A DNA stretch of 64,000 nucleotides, from positions 2,790,001 through 2,854,000 of the forward strand of contig CP075496.1 in NCBI GenBank assembly GCA_021613535.1. Direction: 5' to 3'. Of the stretch, positions 13,101-26,284 are shown one piece after another. This DNA comes from Adineta vaga. Its lineage: Eukaryota > Rotifera. The translations under genes and the position numbers were made by a program. Position 1 is the first letter of the stretch, and each line of letters opens with the position of its first letter. The notes beneath the pieces were generated by a model, which saw only the letters and a program-made list of their open reading frames with translations, searched no databases and was not told the DNA's origin.

Positions 13101-15886
13101 CATAGTAGTATTACTAGAATGAACCAGAGGACATTGTTTGATCTAGTAGAACTTCTTATCCTTCATTTTATTTGTTCGTTTTCTTTTTGTTAAATTAACC
13201 TTCGACATATTTTTTTTTCAAAAGATATGACTACATACATATCATTTTTCTCATTCACCTATATGTGGATATCTCTTAGCAATCTAAAGGTTTCTTCTTT
13301 TTTTATTCTACATATACATATAATGAACAAGGTCAATGTATGTATTAAATAGATTTTCTTTAAAAATAATTTCAATTCAAATTCAAATTCAAATCAATAG
13401 AAAAGAAAATGAATAATAGAATAACTAGGATATGAAGGTTATCAATCAATGTTCATCTTCTTTTCTTCTCACATATATTGATAAAGAATATACACATAAA
13501 ACTATTCATCGTTAGTTACCCTCTTATTCTTTCCCTCTCTCTCTCTCCATGTCCCTTCTCTCCTATCCACACATAAATCAATTTCGAGCCTCGAGACTCA
13601 TACAACGTTATATACTATATACGCCCTATCGTTCGCTCACGCACACTCCCTACATATACACATAATCGATGTTAATCCATCCAGTGAACCTGCTGGTTTC
13701 GTTGAATATCGATATGTCATCATGAATGTATATTACCGAAGTATATATATATGTATTATTTTAGAGACGAAACTGATCAGACAAATCTTCAATCAAACGA
13801 AGTAATAACAATGCGTACGAATACAAATGAAATTAATATTCATTTACTGTTATCGAATGATATCAATCGTTTAAGAGAAGCAGGTTAATAAAAATAAATT
13901 TATACTTTTCTACTCTTTAACTTTCATTAATCCATTAAATGTTTTTGCTTTTCTTCTTATAGCTTTATCGAAACTATTAAAATTAACTCAGCAAAATTGT
14001 ACTCATGATAGTATGCATAATCATGATTCGATGTATGTTTTGTCTCTTGAGATTTCTATATACTATGTTAATCATAAATGATTTCATTAGAACTTTAGCA
14101 AAACTAAATAAACTACCCAAACCAACGACATGGAAAGGCAAACGTGTCTTTGGTGTTCCTTTACGTGTATATCAACAAACAACAGGACAGATTCTTCCTG
14201 TAGCGATCACTAATGCATTACAATATGTCCGTATGAATGCTGGCAAATGTGAAGGATTATTTCGTAAGCCAGGTGTTAAATCCAAAATCGATCGTTTACG
14301 TTCACAAATTGAATCGATTAATGATTCAAATAGTGATTCATCATTAGAAACAATTAAATTCGATGATTATCAACCATTCGTTGTTGCTGATGTTATTCGA
14401 CAGTATTTTCGTGAACTACCTGAATGTCTCATACCACCATCAATAACACGTTTACTATGTGATTTAATTAAATGTAATGGATTGATTGAAAAATAAAAAG
14501 AAAAAGAATTTTAAACAATTCTTCTTATTCTAGGTGCAACACAAGAAGAACAATTATTAGCAATACGTTATGTTTTTCTTTTATTACCAGATGAAACTCG
14601 TGATGTAGTTGAAACAATTCTTCGATTTTTACTTGATGTTTCCATACGATCTGGCAATAGTCAGGTATTAAATTTGCTCATTTATCATCTTAAATATTCA
14701 TTCTTATCTTTCTTTAGATAACTTGCCGTAGTTTAGCACGTATATTTGTCCCATCTATTTTTCAATCTTATCATGATATGCATAATACATCATCGAAAGT
14801 TCTTTGGTGGAAATGGAAAAAAGATAAATTAGATGCAATACAACAAGAAAGTGAACGTTTAACACTTGAACTTTGCCTAATGACAATGATACTTAATGTT
14901 GATTTACTTTGTCGAGTATGTTCTAATTTCAACTAATGAACAGATCTAATCTATCTATCTATCTCTAGGTTCCTAATTCAATTTCTGAAGAACTCAAATT
15001 ACCTACATCAAGAAAAACAAAACATCTTGATGATTTGGTCCGCAATGTATGTAATGGTGAATTTCAAATGAAAAAATATATAACTAAAGACAGTGAACAA
15101 TTTCTTCAAGTAAAATAATTCATTTTGATAATAAATAGACTTATTAATATCTTTCTTTCTTTCTCTCTAGTATTTATCGAATACAAAATTTAAAAATGTT
15201 CAAACTAATCTTACTGGTGTGGATGTGTCTATACATAAACCATCAATAAATACGTGTGATAGTGATGATATAAATCTACCTGTTTGGAAATGTTCAATCG
15301 ATATTCCCAATACAAATGTTAAACAAGTGTGTCAAAGAATATTACATGAAAGATATCTATGGGATAATCATTTTGCTGAAAGTCGAACAGTGGAAAAAAT
15401 CGATGATGATAAAGAAATTGTGCAATATGTACTTAATTTTCTTGATCTTGTACCTGTTCGATCATTTTGTGAATTTCGGTAATTAAGATATGATTTGTCT
15501 TTCTATTTATCTTTGTTTTTTTGTTTAGTTTTTCGAAAAAAATTACATCACGTTCAGTACCTGATACGACAGCAATGTTGATTAGTGCAGTATCTATTGA
15601 TCATTTACAAAATCATTTCTTACCAGGTAGTATTGGTATAACAAAAGATATGCATTATTATATAACACCATCTACAACACAACCTGGACACACAACAGTT
15701 ACTCAAGTAGCTTGTGTAGATTTTAGGTAAGGAAAATTTGCTAACATTTCGATGAAATTTAATTGTTTTTCTATCGTTAGTGGACGATCATCTCAGTGGT
15801 ATGAAAATGTCTTTGGTTATTTATTAGCGAATAATCTTCAATCATTACGAGATACATTTACAAATTCAAAAATTGTTAAAGTTTAA
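10104..15886 (+). CDS. DLC1: RhoGAP-START protein of the DLC1/STARD13/STARD8 family
   Basis: Rho-GTPase activating protein with a C-terminal lipid-binding START domain; vertebrate members act at focal adhesions and inactivate RhoA. Eleven exons: 10104..10335, 10415..11504, 13765..13883, 13963..14032, 14091..14473, 14534..14664, 14718..14915, 14969..15109, 15171..15478, 15529..15726, 15781..15886, joining in frame to 991 residues. The first ~500 residues are Ser/Thr/Asn/Gln-rich and probably disordered. The RhoGAP domain (about 515-715) begins VFGVPLRVYQQTTGQILP and carries the arginine finger in CEGLFRKPGVKSKIDRLR. The START domain (about 785-980) includes VWKCSIDIPNTNVKQVCQR and RYLWDNHFAESRTVEKID. 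No N-terminal SAM domain is seen, so this may be the short isoform type or an upstream exon is missing. Intron 2 is 2.26 kb, the others about 50-80 bp. Confidence 0.9.
11505..13764 (+). other. Long intron 2 of the RhoGAP-START gene
   Basis: The intron runs from GTAAGT at 11505 to TTTTAG at 13764, about 40 times the usual intron length here. It contains GA, TA and CAT-type simple repeats (for example (CAT)n near 13075-13100 and (TC)n near 13535-13550) and no supported exon. Such a single long intron could house an alternative promoter for a GAP-START short isoform. Confidence 0.6.
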
Positions 15887-16472
15887 AATGAAATCATTTG
15901 ATCTCTATTAGCATTCCTATGATATAAAATAAGAAGATATTTTCTTCTTTTTTTCAATCTTTTTATATTCAATTCAAAGGATTAAACTAATAATTTAAAT
16001 CTCCTCGAGAAAATTTCGTCTTGAGGAGACAAATTTAATTATTTATTCGATCCTTTATTTCTTCTCTCAGGCTACCGTCCTTAATTTTATATTGTCTACC
16101 ATTCATTCAAAAAGCATTTATCATCGTTTTGTGTCCTTTTTCTTTTCTTGCTTTATAAAAATGATTTTTCTTTTTGTCTTTTTCTTTTTCGATGCATTTT
16201 AATCTCTTCCGATAATCTTTTTGTTTTCTAACAAATCTCTCATGTTCAAATTTTCTTCTCGTGCGAATTCAAGTAAAACGAATAAAACAGTTGATGAGAT
16301 GTTTTTTTTTCTCTCAATAAGTACATCATCGTCTTATATTATTTCTTTCAAGTAAAGATAAAAAAAGCAACAATTCTAGTGTGAAGAACAAACAAGATAA
16401 TGATGTGACAATACTCAAAACAGTCCATTGGTATGCAAAAAAAACAAACAAACCCGGCAGATGAACATTCTA
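15887..16472. other. Convergent 3' intergenic region
   Basis: AT-rich 3'UTR sequence lies between the convergent RhoGAP gene (+) and the small acylated-protein gene (-). No further gene is seen. Confidence 0.45.
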
Positions 16473-16784
16473 TTAAACAAGTGCTTCTTGGGTTTGATTG
16501 TAATGTATGATACACCAATGTTTCTTTCTTGAATGACTATGTCCACCACTAACAGTTGAATGTTTACTAGGACTCATAACAACTGTTAGTGGTTTATAAC
16601 GTAAACTTCGTCGATGATGTGCCAACGATGAAAATGATTTGACACTATGTCGTAAACTACTAAAACGTCGTAATGTTGCAGGAGTTTCCGGTGGATTTAC
16701 TTCGTAAATTTCTGTTTTTGTTATTGTATGAGGATATCCTTTTAAATTATAACACGCAGAACGTTTACTATAACATGTACCCAT
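16473..16784 (-). CDS. Small basic protein with putative N-myristoylation/palmitoylation signal, unknown function
   Basis: A 103-residue single-exon frame with no recognised homologue. The start MGTCYSKR has Gly2 and Ser6, as in N-myristoylation signals, and Cys4 as a likely palmitoylation site. The rest is rich in Ser, His, Arg and Lys (for example RRFSSLRHSVKSFSSLAHHR) and has no transmembrane segment, so a peripheral membrane protein is likely. The ATG is three bases downstream of an acceptor (GTTAG at 16788), and a GTATGT donor at 16857 defines a plausible 70-bp 5'UTR intron, which supports a real transcript. Codon use resembles neighbouring genes. It is convergent with the RhoGAP gene. 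The identity of the product is open. Confidence 0.6.
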   Translation of the reverse strand: MGTCYSKRSACYNLKGYPHTITKTEIYEVNPPETPATLRRFSSLRHSVKSFSSLAHHRRSLRYKPLTVVMSPSKHSTVSGGHSHSRKKHWCIIHYNQTQEALV

Positions 16785-18456
16785 TTTCTAACTATAAAAA
16801 AAAGATAAGATTTGATTGAAAATGATAATCAGATAACAAGAATATTCATATACATACGAATTGTATTCGTCCATAATGATGATTATTAAAATTGATGATA
16901 GTATAAGTTAAAGGAAAAGTGATCTTGTCGTTTGTCAAGGTCACTTGAAGATGATGTTTTCTCTAATATGGACACGGATTGAAAATGTATGAACACTACG
17001 GTCAACTATAATACACTTTTCGATCGATGGTGACCGAGCGTACTTGTGTTCTCTTATGCTATTGAACGAAAGAAGAAAAGTGAGAAGGGAAGAAGAAGAA
17101 GAAGAAGAAGAAGAAATGACCGATCTAACGGATGAAGGTAAACGAAAGAGAAAGGAAGAATTTTCTTTCTTTTCAAATGTTTTATTTATTTGAAATATGT
17201 TGAAATTCAATTAGTACATTACAACCATTACGCAAAGTTCATTTGATAACAAAAGATGAATAACACTTTTTCGTCTGTCTACTTTCGAACATGAACAAAT
17301 ATCAAATAACTATCAGATACGATTCGAATATTTCTATGTATATAGACATACTTGACATATCAATGTAGAAAATTGTTATGTATTGATTAAAACTAAATTA
17401 ACTAATTCCATAGAATTTTATTGACATAATGATTCAATCATTTCTTTTTAACTAGAACTGATGGTATTGATCTATATGGAATGATTATATAAGCAGGAAA
17501 AATTAGACTTATTCTTTCATTTCAGGGTTAGAATAAATGTTAAAAATGTCATTACAATGAACAAAAATGACGACAATTTGTTAATCTACACAGTATAAAC
17601 GAAATGAAACCTTGTCTATAGTAGAGATTTAAGATAAAAACAAAGTTCATTTTGTGAAAAACTTTATTTCAAACGTGAGAAGATTACATATATTATTTGA
17701 ATTAGATAAAACACTTGTCGATTAATGACATTTCATTACTATTTATATGTATTTCAAACAAATAATAAAAAAAAACTTCATCATTTTGTTATATATCAGA
17801 TAGTTGATAAATATAATTATTGAATTCGATTCATATACAACTAACTTGACAACATGCTGTTATTGTAATAAGAAAATATATTCGAATTCAAAGCCATGTT
17901 CGATCAACTACTTTCTTTTAAGTATTCGTCTAATTATTCAAAAAAAGTATCTTTCATTTTCTTTGAAATCCATTTCAATTGTAATAAGTTCTAATCTTCG
18001 CCTCTTTATTTCAAAATATACTATTTGATTTATAACAAATCGTATGGCAATCTTTATCTTCATTTTCATGTATTATCTTTTCTAAAAATAACATCAAATA
18101 CTTCGATATTCAATTGTTTACATCGTCTACAAAACACTTGTATTTCTTCTATTAGAAAGCTAACAAGTATTCTTAGTCAATATTATTTCTTTTCTAGTCA
18201 AATTTTGAAAGTTCCGAAATAGAAAAATAAACATGAAAAGTTTGTACATGATGTCTTTTTCTCTACATATATATTAAAGAATATCTGTTTTTTTTCTTGT
18301 TCTTTTCATTTAATGCTCATCTCTCATATGAAGAAAAAAAACAAACGAATGTCATCTCTTTACATATGAAATCAAAGAGAAATATAGATAATAAGAATAA
18401 TAACATTCAAAATTAAAGAGAAAGGAAAAATGAAACGAAAGATTTATAAATGAGTA
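16785..18456. other. Noncoding region between the small acylated protein and the filament gene
   Basis: It contains the 5'UTR intron of the small gene (about 16788-16857), a (GAA)n tract at about 17090-17115 and AT-rich sequence. The 3'UTR of the intermediate filament gene (-) occupies the right end. Short frames at 17804-18222 look random. Confidence 0.45.
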
Positions 18457-21136
18457 TTAACTTCGTCGAGTTTGAAGAATAGTTGGAGGACGATTACTTG
18501 GTGGAGATGAACCATTAGTTATTGGATTGACTTCAGAAGGATTAACACCATTTTTAGCACTTAAATCATCGACACTTTTACTTGTTGCTAAACCATTTTC
18601 CGTTATTGTCGTAGGAATATCAACAACTGGTGAAGAATTCGTTGGTTCTATACCATTTTGTTTATGTCCCATAAAACGAGAATAGGAATTTGTATGACCA
18701 TTAAGTCTTGACGATGGAAAATAAGGTGATGACGAATAACGATCAGCACTTGATGAACGTGATGAACGACTTGATAAACCATTTCGTTGTGGCGTTGTTG
18801 GTGGTTGTTGTGATGGCTGCTGTTGCTGTGATAATGTTTGTTGTTGATTCGGTGTTGTTGCACTATATTCTTCTGTAATGGTATCAACAACAGATTTCAT
18901 TGTACCTTCTAATAGATTTCTATATGTTTCAATTTCTTTCTCTAATGATGTTTGTTTAGTTAAAACATCATCATAATCTTTTGATATTCTTTCTTGTTTT
19001 GATTTTAATTGATCAATTTCATTTTGTTGTAATTGTTCAAAACGTGCATTTTCTTCAATACTCATTTCAAGATTAATTTGTAATTCACGTGTACGTAATT
19101 TTAATTCGGCTGTTTTTTGTTTTAATAGATTTGTTTCAGCTTTAACACGTTGAATATCTGCACGTGCACGATCTTCATCTTGTTTAATACGTTCTTGTTC
19201 ACGTTCGTTTAAAAATAAATGTCCAAGTTCGGGATAATCTCGAGCAATATCGTCATATGCACGTGTAAATTGCCCATATAATTCGTTACGTTGTGAATCA
19301 TTTTGTCTTTCAAAATCTTGCCGAATTTTTCTAATAGCATTTGATAGTTCCGATTTAAATATATGTGCACGATCATTAGTTGAACTTGGTGCTAATAATA
19401 ATGCTGACTGTTTAAGATCTTTTAATTTTTGTTGTTGTTGTTCACGTAATTTATTTATATCAAGACGTATCTGTTGGCTTGCTTTTTCACACGATGTTCG
19501 TTGAATTGTTTCATTCTGTGTTTCATTTTTAGCTTGTAATAATAAGCGTTGTATATGTGTTACTAATTGTTTCCATTGAACATGTTCATCTTCTTGATGT
19601 GCAAGACGACGTTTATACATAAGAATATCTCCATCAATGGATGACAATTGCCGTTCAATTCGTTCGGTTTCATATTTAGATGAATCACATTCTTTAAATG
19701 TTTGATTAAGACGTTGTTTTAAAGGATAGATACCATTCTAAATAGATAAGAATATATCAAATTAAAGAAAATGAAAAAACGTTTTGTTATCAAAAGGTTA
19801 AATTAATCTGAATTTTCATATGTAATAGTTGATTGGTATTTCTTTGTCTTCTAATATAAAACTTACCTGTACTTCTTTGGCTGAAAAAGTTATTGTATTT
19901 TTATCTTGAAAAAGTTTGTCAATAATTTCTTTTAATTGTGAAACTTCATTTTCAAACATGGTTTTTATTCGTTGACAATTTGTATCTTGTTTTTCATTGA
20001 GAATATTGGTTTCCATTTGAACTTTTTTATTTTGTGCTTCTAAATATCGAACTTTTTCAACATAATCAGCAAATTTATCATTTAATGTTGATAATTCTAA
20101 TTTTTCTTTTTCACGTGTTTGTTGAAATGATGATGGTTTAGGAAACGAAAATGATTGAGAACGATAGGTTGATGAAGACATTGGATATGATGAACCGTTT
20201 AAATGATTTGTATCCGAATATAATGATGAAGTTGAACGATATGGATAGGAAATATGAGGATTTGAAGTATTAGTATGATTATGATTGTGATTAATCGTTG
20301 ATGATGTTTGAGGAATGTACGAATTCGTATATAATGATGAAGTCGATGATGATGATAATGATGAGGTTTGAAATAAAGGTAAGGTACTTTTAAGTGCTGA
20401 CATTGAATATGGTGGCGGGAGTAGACCGAGAAAATTGTTACTCGGTGCTATACCTAGCAAGAATATATATGTGTATATATATATATAAGAAGAGAAAGAA
20501 ATAATCAATGACAAAATTATATGGTGATGATTTTCATGCATATATCGAATGATCTTGAAATATTTACCTCGAAGGAGGAGAAAAAAAAATCGAAGGTGAT
20601 ACCTGGGAAAATGTATTTCAAACAAAAAAGCAAATACAAATCACCAGATGTGTGATAATTACTTTAGTTAACAATTATCATCAATAATTTATTCTAACTA
20701 TTAGTAAATAATTGTTCCTTCATATCGGCAAAAAAAACACAGATATGTTTGATTTTTCTTTCTAAAAGTATACAAGATCCAATTTCTGTCTTCTTAATGA
20801 CCTTCGAAATGACAGAGACGTATAATGAATGAAACAAAATAGAAATGTATAAATTGTATATTTAGCTTTGCTCTTGCCATATTAATCAAAATACCAATGT
20901 CTAGCAAGTGACAGGCATTATAGACCCTCCGATATAATGATACAATCCTATCATACTTAGTAACATAGTTTAGTATTGCACACAAAGAAACACACAAAGC
21001 TGTATATCAAGAGAGAGAGAGAGAGAGCGAAAAAGAGCGAAAGATATTATTAATCGTTTAATAATATATCAATATTACCTGAGAATTCTTCTGTAATCGT
21101 AACAGTTGTTTCATCATTTGTTGCGTCTTCTGCCAT
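18457..21136 (-). CDS. Cytoplasmic intermediate filament protein (protostome type, no lamin tail domain)
   Basis: Coiled-coil protein that polymerises into 10-nm filaments. Three exons: 21136..21079, 20453..19867, 19737..18457, giving 641 residues. The head (1-139) is Ser/Tyr/Thr-rich. Coil 1A starts near 140 with LSTLNDKFADYVEKVRYLEA, the filament-initiation motif, and the rod ends near 493 with EIETYRNLLEG, the termination motif. The rod is about 354 residues, about 40 more than vertebrate cytoplasmic filaments and matching the lamin/protostome long coil 1B. The tail (494-641) is Gln/Ser/Pro-rich. No lamin Ig-fold tail domain, nuclear localisation signal or CaaX box is seen, so it is taken as cytoplasmic. 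The first exon encodes only 19 residues (MAEDATNDETTVTITEEFS). Its 625-bp intron contains a possible 35-bp cassette exon at 20568-20602. Confidence 0.92.
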
Positions 21137-24100
21137 GGATTATATGTATAGATGTCTAATTGATTTTAAAACTAATTTAGAATTCTAACTATCTATATCA
21201 AAAATGAATAAAGAATAGAATTTGTATGTAGTGGAACGAATGACTTTTTTCTATGAGTTAATTCTTCCATATCAGAGTCAAGTTAGTTCGAGAAGAGAAG
21301 AACATATGCTCATTCAAACTGACAAAATATATATACACACACATACACTTGATAGAATCGCCTTATCTTCTGTCGCTTCTTATACCCATTCTCTTCCAGT
21401 AACTATACTCAAGACATCATTGTCGACGACGAACAACGGCTACCTTTTTTTCACACACAACCGCGAGACGATGTATAATTTTCTTTTTCTCGTTGGAGTT
21501 GACATCGTCACACTCTTGTACACATTCACGTAATCGAACGAAGTGTAGTAGTAGTTGTAGTAGAAAGAAGAAATATGAAAGTAAGTGACAGAGAGAGAGA
21601 GAAAGAGAGAAACTGCAGTAGTAGAATAGTAAGATACAGCTTTGAACTGTACCACAAACATTACTGATTTCGTGCATCTTTTGAATATATTTATCTATGC
21701 ACTTGAGAAGGCAGTAAAGGCGGATGCCTGTTCTCTTGTAAATGCGAATATAATAGAGAACAAATAAGAAGCGAAAGAGACAGAGAGAGAGAGAAAAAGA
21801 GAATTCATATTGGTTACATGGCTATCATTGTTATTTGTCAAAAATCCATCATTTTTCTTTTTTGTTCGTTGGAGAATTGTATTTTTTTTGTTCTCTTCAC
21901 TTGCGGTTTTTGTATGTGTACGTAAGCGAATGATTCATTCGATACATAAAAGAGAGAAGAGACGAATTTTGTACATAAGTAGTAGCAGCAGCATCAGTAA
22001 AAGGATAAAAAGCAAACTGTATGTTTGCTCGGCTGAGAAACAGTTCTTCTTTCGGGGACATCATGAGTGTGAGTTCGTACGTTTCTTTTTACTCATTTTC
22101 ACATGCATTTACTATTTGATGATTTCCGTTCGATAACCTGATGTCGAGTGGATGTAGAAAAAGAAAAGCGTAAATGAAAAAGAGAATTATTGATTCAGGA
22201 TTGAAATTACCAAAACAAAATAGTCAATTTTTTCATTAAAAAAAACCCGTCGAACGTACATATAAATATTAAAATCATAAAAAAAGAAAAGAAAGACCAT
22301 GGCAAATAATTATATATGCTCTTACAGACCTTGCACAATGAAAGCGAAGAGAGACGAAAATCAGATGAGGTCAAAGATTTATAAATTATATAAGAAAAGA
22401 AGAAGAAAAAAAACGCACTTTTAAATTGAAAAAAAGAAAAGTTCAGAAGAGAAGTAGCAGCTGTTTGAATTTACCTTCAAATTTTATTAATACATCCTTT
22501 TACGGATCATTAGACAAGAATATCTTTAAGAAAGTTAATATGTATTGTTAATGCGCCATTTAACACTGAAGGTCGATTGTAGCCTAGTTGGGGACAATAC
22601 CTATACATCAGTATATGAATATCTAAGTAAATATTTATTATGAACATAAATGAAAGTTTATAATGAGAGAATCGGCCTTTTTTTTTCTTCTTCTTCTTAG
22701 CAATGTGACACTTTTGTCAAGTACTCGAATTCCATTGAGAAAAGAAAATGATATCGATTAATTATCAAACATATATATATGATCAATCTGTTTAGATATC
22801 TGAACTATTGTTATAAGAAGAAAAAAAACCTATATTTAAAATAATCAATAGATATAGAATCACATAGATCAATACGAACTGTATTGTTATATAATCTCAA
22901 ACATAATTTATACTTTTTATGATAAATTGATAACATTTGTTACTTCTTCTCTTGTCATCTTATATTAGTAAATATAAAAGATTTCTTCTCAAGAACAAAA
23001 TTTAATCAAACTCTTAAATCAATATGTCAATTTATTCAAATCAACTAGATGATTGTTTTTCTTTTCTATATTACATATATCATGCAAGAAAAAGAGTTAA
23101 ATATGCATGCATCATTCTTTATATTAACCTGTATAAATATTATTGATAGTTTAACTATCGCAGCATGACTACATGTATACATATATCTTTTTGAAACTAC
23201 TTCATATAAATATATATGAATGAAAAAAAGAGAAATGAGGCGGGAAAGAGAGAAAGACAGACGTTAATCCTGACGCAAAAAGCTTACGGCTAATACGTAC
23301 CGTTTCGATCAATGTTTGTATGATCACACTAGAAGAAATACAGTATTGTCTGTCTGACTAACTGACAATTAGACGGAAGAAAAAGACTATTGATCAAATA
23401 GTAGGATATATCGATCATAAATCCATTCAACTATTCGAAAGAAGCGGATTAAAAATCTTGTAAAATGTCCGCCGTAATAAATAAATCTATTATTAATCTT
23501 TCGATAGGTCACTCTCTATATTCTGCAAAATGTCTACTAGTATAAAGTATTTCAGAATCAACTTCAAATAGAGAAATTGTTATAAAATAATTTTTATTAC
23601 ATGTTATAGATAGATGGAATATAATGATGTGTAAAAAAACTCGAATTGTGAATGAAGTTTATATCTTTTATTATCAAAAGAATAATCTTGTAAAACTCAA
23701 GGTTTTCCTCTCAAAGGTTCCCAACGAGAATAGTTTATTCTCAAATATTACATTCATCACGGTAAGTTTAATAGAATACCGATGAAATTTGTGCATTGAT
23801 ATACACCTATTGACAATATTTTGTCGCTTTATTAACCTTGAGTCTCTGATCAATGTGAGTACACGTCACGTCATATTTATATTCATTATCATTGTCACTG
23901 ATCGATTCATCTTGAACAACATATGATATTTAAATACTCTTTCGATGTGTAAACATGCTATGAAAGTATCTAGCAGTTCTTTGTCATGAATGATCTTCTT
24001 TATTCTTTTCAGTTATTCAACGAGTGAATAAAATTAGATGATTTTCATATTTATTTTAATCTTAATAGGATTGCTATTGAATATAATTCTTAAAGAACAA

Positions 24101-26284
24101 TCATTCAAGGGATAAAAACAAACAAATGAATAAGTTTAATCAATGCAAGATGTCTCAAGTGAAATCCGTGTGTTATTTATTCTACTTTTATCATGAATAG
24201 AAATGATTATTCAATAGGATACATACATGTAAGAAATTGTTTTTTTTCATGTACGAATTTCTGTAGTATATATAAACTTATGGAATAAATAATCAAATCG
24301 AAATCGTACAAATACATTTTTCTTCCTGTTAATACTCTCATCTTAATATTTCCTCAGAAAAAAATTCAACAGAAAACGAAATAATCGTATGATATGATAT
24401 GATACATAACTATTGACATTCGTTTTTGTATCTATTCTCTGAAATGTGTAAACAAAAAGAACTATCTCTTTATTATTTCATAATTATTGTAAAGAATGTA
24501 CCAATATAATCTGTATCTTTGATTTACTTTGTATTAATGAGATAAATCTGATCTCCTCATTTTCGTACATCAATGTTTTGCTCTCACCTATTATATTAAA
24601 ACTAATGTTACTGATAACGATTTTCATTAATATATATATTTGTATTTGGTCAAGTTCCACATGGGAATGTGATGGAATATGTCGATCATTACTTTCCTCG
24701 CTCGTATCAATATATCTGAATGAGACAAGTTGGATACAGTATCACTCTTTCGAGTACCTAATCAAATTATTTTTAATATTTGATCTCGAAATAATTTGTA
24801 CATATTGCCATTCATTTATATTAGTAATGCATTTGCTGATCAATGTATTTTAATTGGATTCGGCCAGTTACTTTTAAACTTAATAGTAGTAAAGTATATA
24901 TGTCTATTATCAACTATTTATTTTGTTCGTGGTATATATAATTAAGAATATACTAGGTTTGTTATTAATAATAACCATTATTGCTATGATTATGTTATGA
25001 GTTATGAGACAAACAGATAGTAAATCAATGATTAATTTACATCGAATTTCAATTAAGTCAAAATCACTCTCAGAAACTTTTCAACCTATATTTACTTTTT
25101 AATAGAAATTAAAAGAAAACATCGTATCATTCAACTTTTGTCAGATATCTACATATATACAGATGTATAAAAACACCATTACTCTTTGAACATGATGTAA
25201 TGGTCTATTTAATCTTTTTGTTCTTCACTGATCATTGATTGTGGTTATATTCTAGCACACAATTCTACCTGTATGCATATATATATATCATCGATGATAT
25301 TTTTTCAGGTATTAGATTGCCATAGATATCTGTTAACGACACGAGTAATGTCAATAATACATAGTCAAAAGGATAAAAGATATTTTGTTTGTTATTTCGT
25401 ATGTATGAGTCGTTTTTATCGAAAGAAAAGACGTTTTTTTTTCTCTCACTCTTTCCTGTTCTATTCAAGAGTGCATAATGATAGATAGAAATAACAGTAT
25501 TCTTTATTCCAACGTCGAATCAAAAATTAAATCTCTCTGTCACAAATAATCCAGCTTATTTTATTGATATGTATCGTTTACAGTAAGTTCGATTTCATAG
25601 TCTAATTCAAACTATCGACACTATTCACTTCATTCCTCAAGAAAACTTCGTAAACTATTATTCATCATCGAGAACTATTTACGATCTTAAGAAATTCCCT
25701 CGACTCATCAATATCCCACATTCTGATCACTGATATACAAAAGAGTACATGCAAGATGTCCCTACGTGCTTTTCATAATCATAACAGATAATTTGATCAT
25801 TCAAGTATCAAAAAATTAAAAAAGTTTGAATAAGATAAACTTTTCATTGGAACAATAACAAGCTTTTCTATGTTATCTAGATTTCATTTCATGATGTTTT
25901 CGTCATACTAATCTGATTAACATTCATTTCTCTTCTCTTCTCTTCTCTTTTTCTTTCTTTCTTAAACTTGAAACTAAGTTCACTACCAATCAAATAGAAA
26001 AGATTGGTAGACTATCAACCGTTCCTTTTTGTCTTTTTCTAAACTATATAACGCACATTGTATGATTTCAAACAAAAGAATAGACGTCAATATGATCATT
26101 GGTGTTTTCTCGTCATTGTTCATACGGTTACATACACAAGTTGACCGTTTACGTCAGTTATGTTTCGCTCTTTTTCTTTTCTTTTTCGTCCGTCCATATA
26201 ATACATATTTGACAAAATTTCTTTTCGTTCACTTCCATCACATATTCTACTATATGTAACATCCAATTTGTTCAATAAACAATA
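21137..26284. other. 5.1-kb noncoding region between divergent genes
   Basis: The block is strongly AT-rich, with simple repeats ((GA)n at about 21010-21028 just inside the adjacent intron and at about 21593-21610). It lies between the filament gene (-) and the 26.3-kb regulator (+), whose 5' ends face each other. No exon, tRNA or mobile element could be supported. The likely content is promoters, 5'UTR introns and enhancers. Confidence 0.5.

Noticed and set aside
17804-18222. Two adjacent plus-strand frames of 65-74 codons
   Set aside because: They are AT-rich, lack domain patterns and gene-like codon use, and lie in what looks like intergenic sequence beyond the filament gene.
22560-22605. 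tRNA-like string (GTAGCCTAGTTGGGG)
   Set aside because: No acceptor stem, anticodon arm or T-loop could be built around it.
24578-24853. 91-codon hydrophobic frame
   Set aside because: The starting codon is not ATG-supported by context, composition is random Ile/Leu from AT-rich DNA, and there are no splice or promoter signs.
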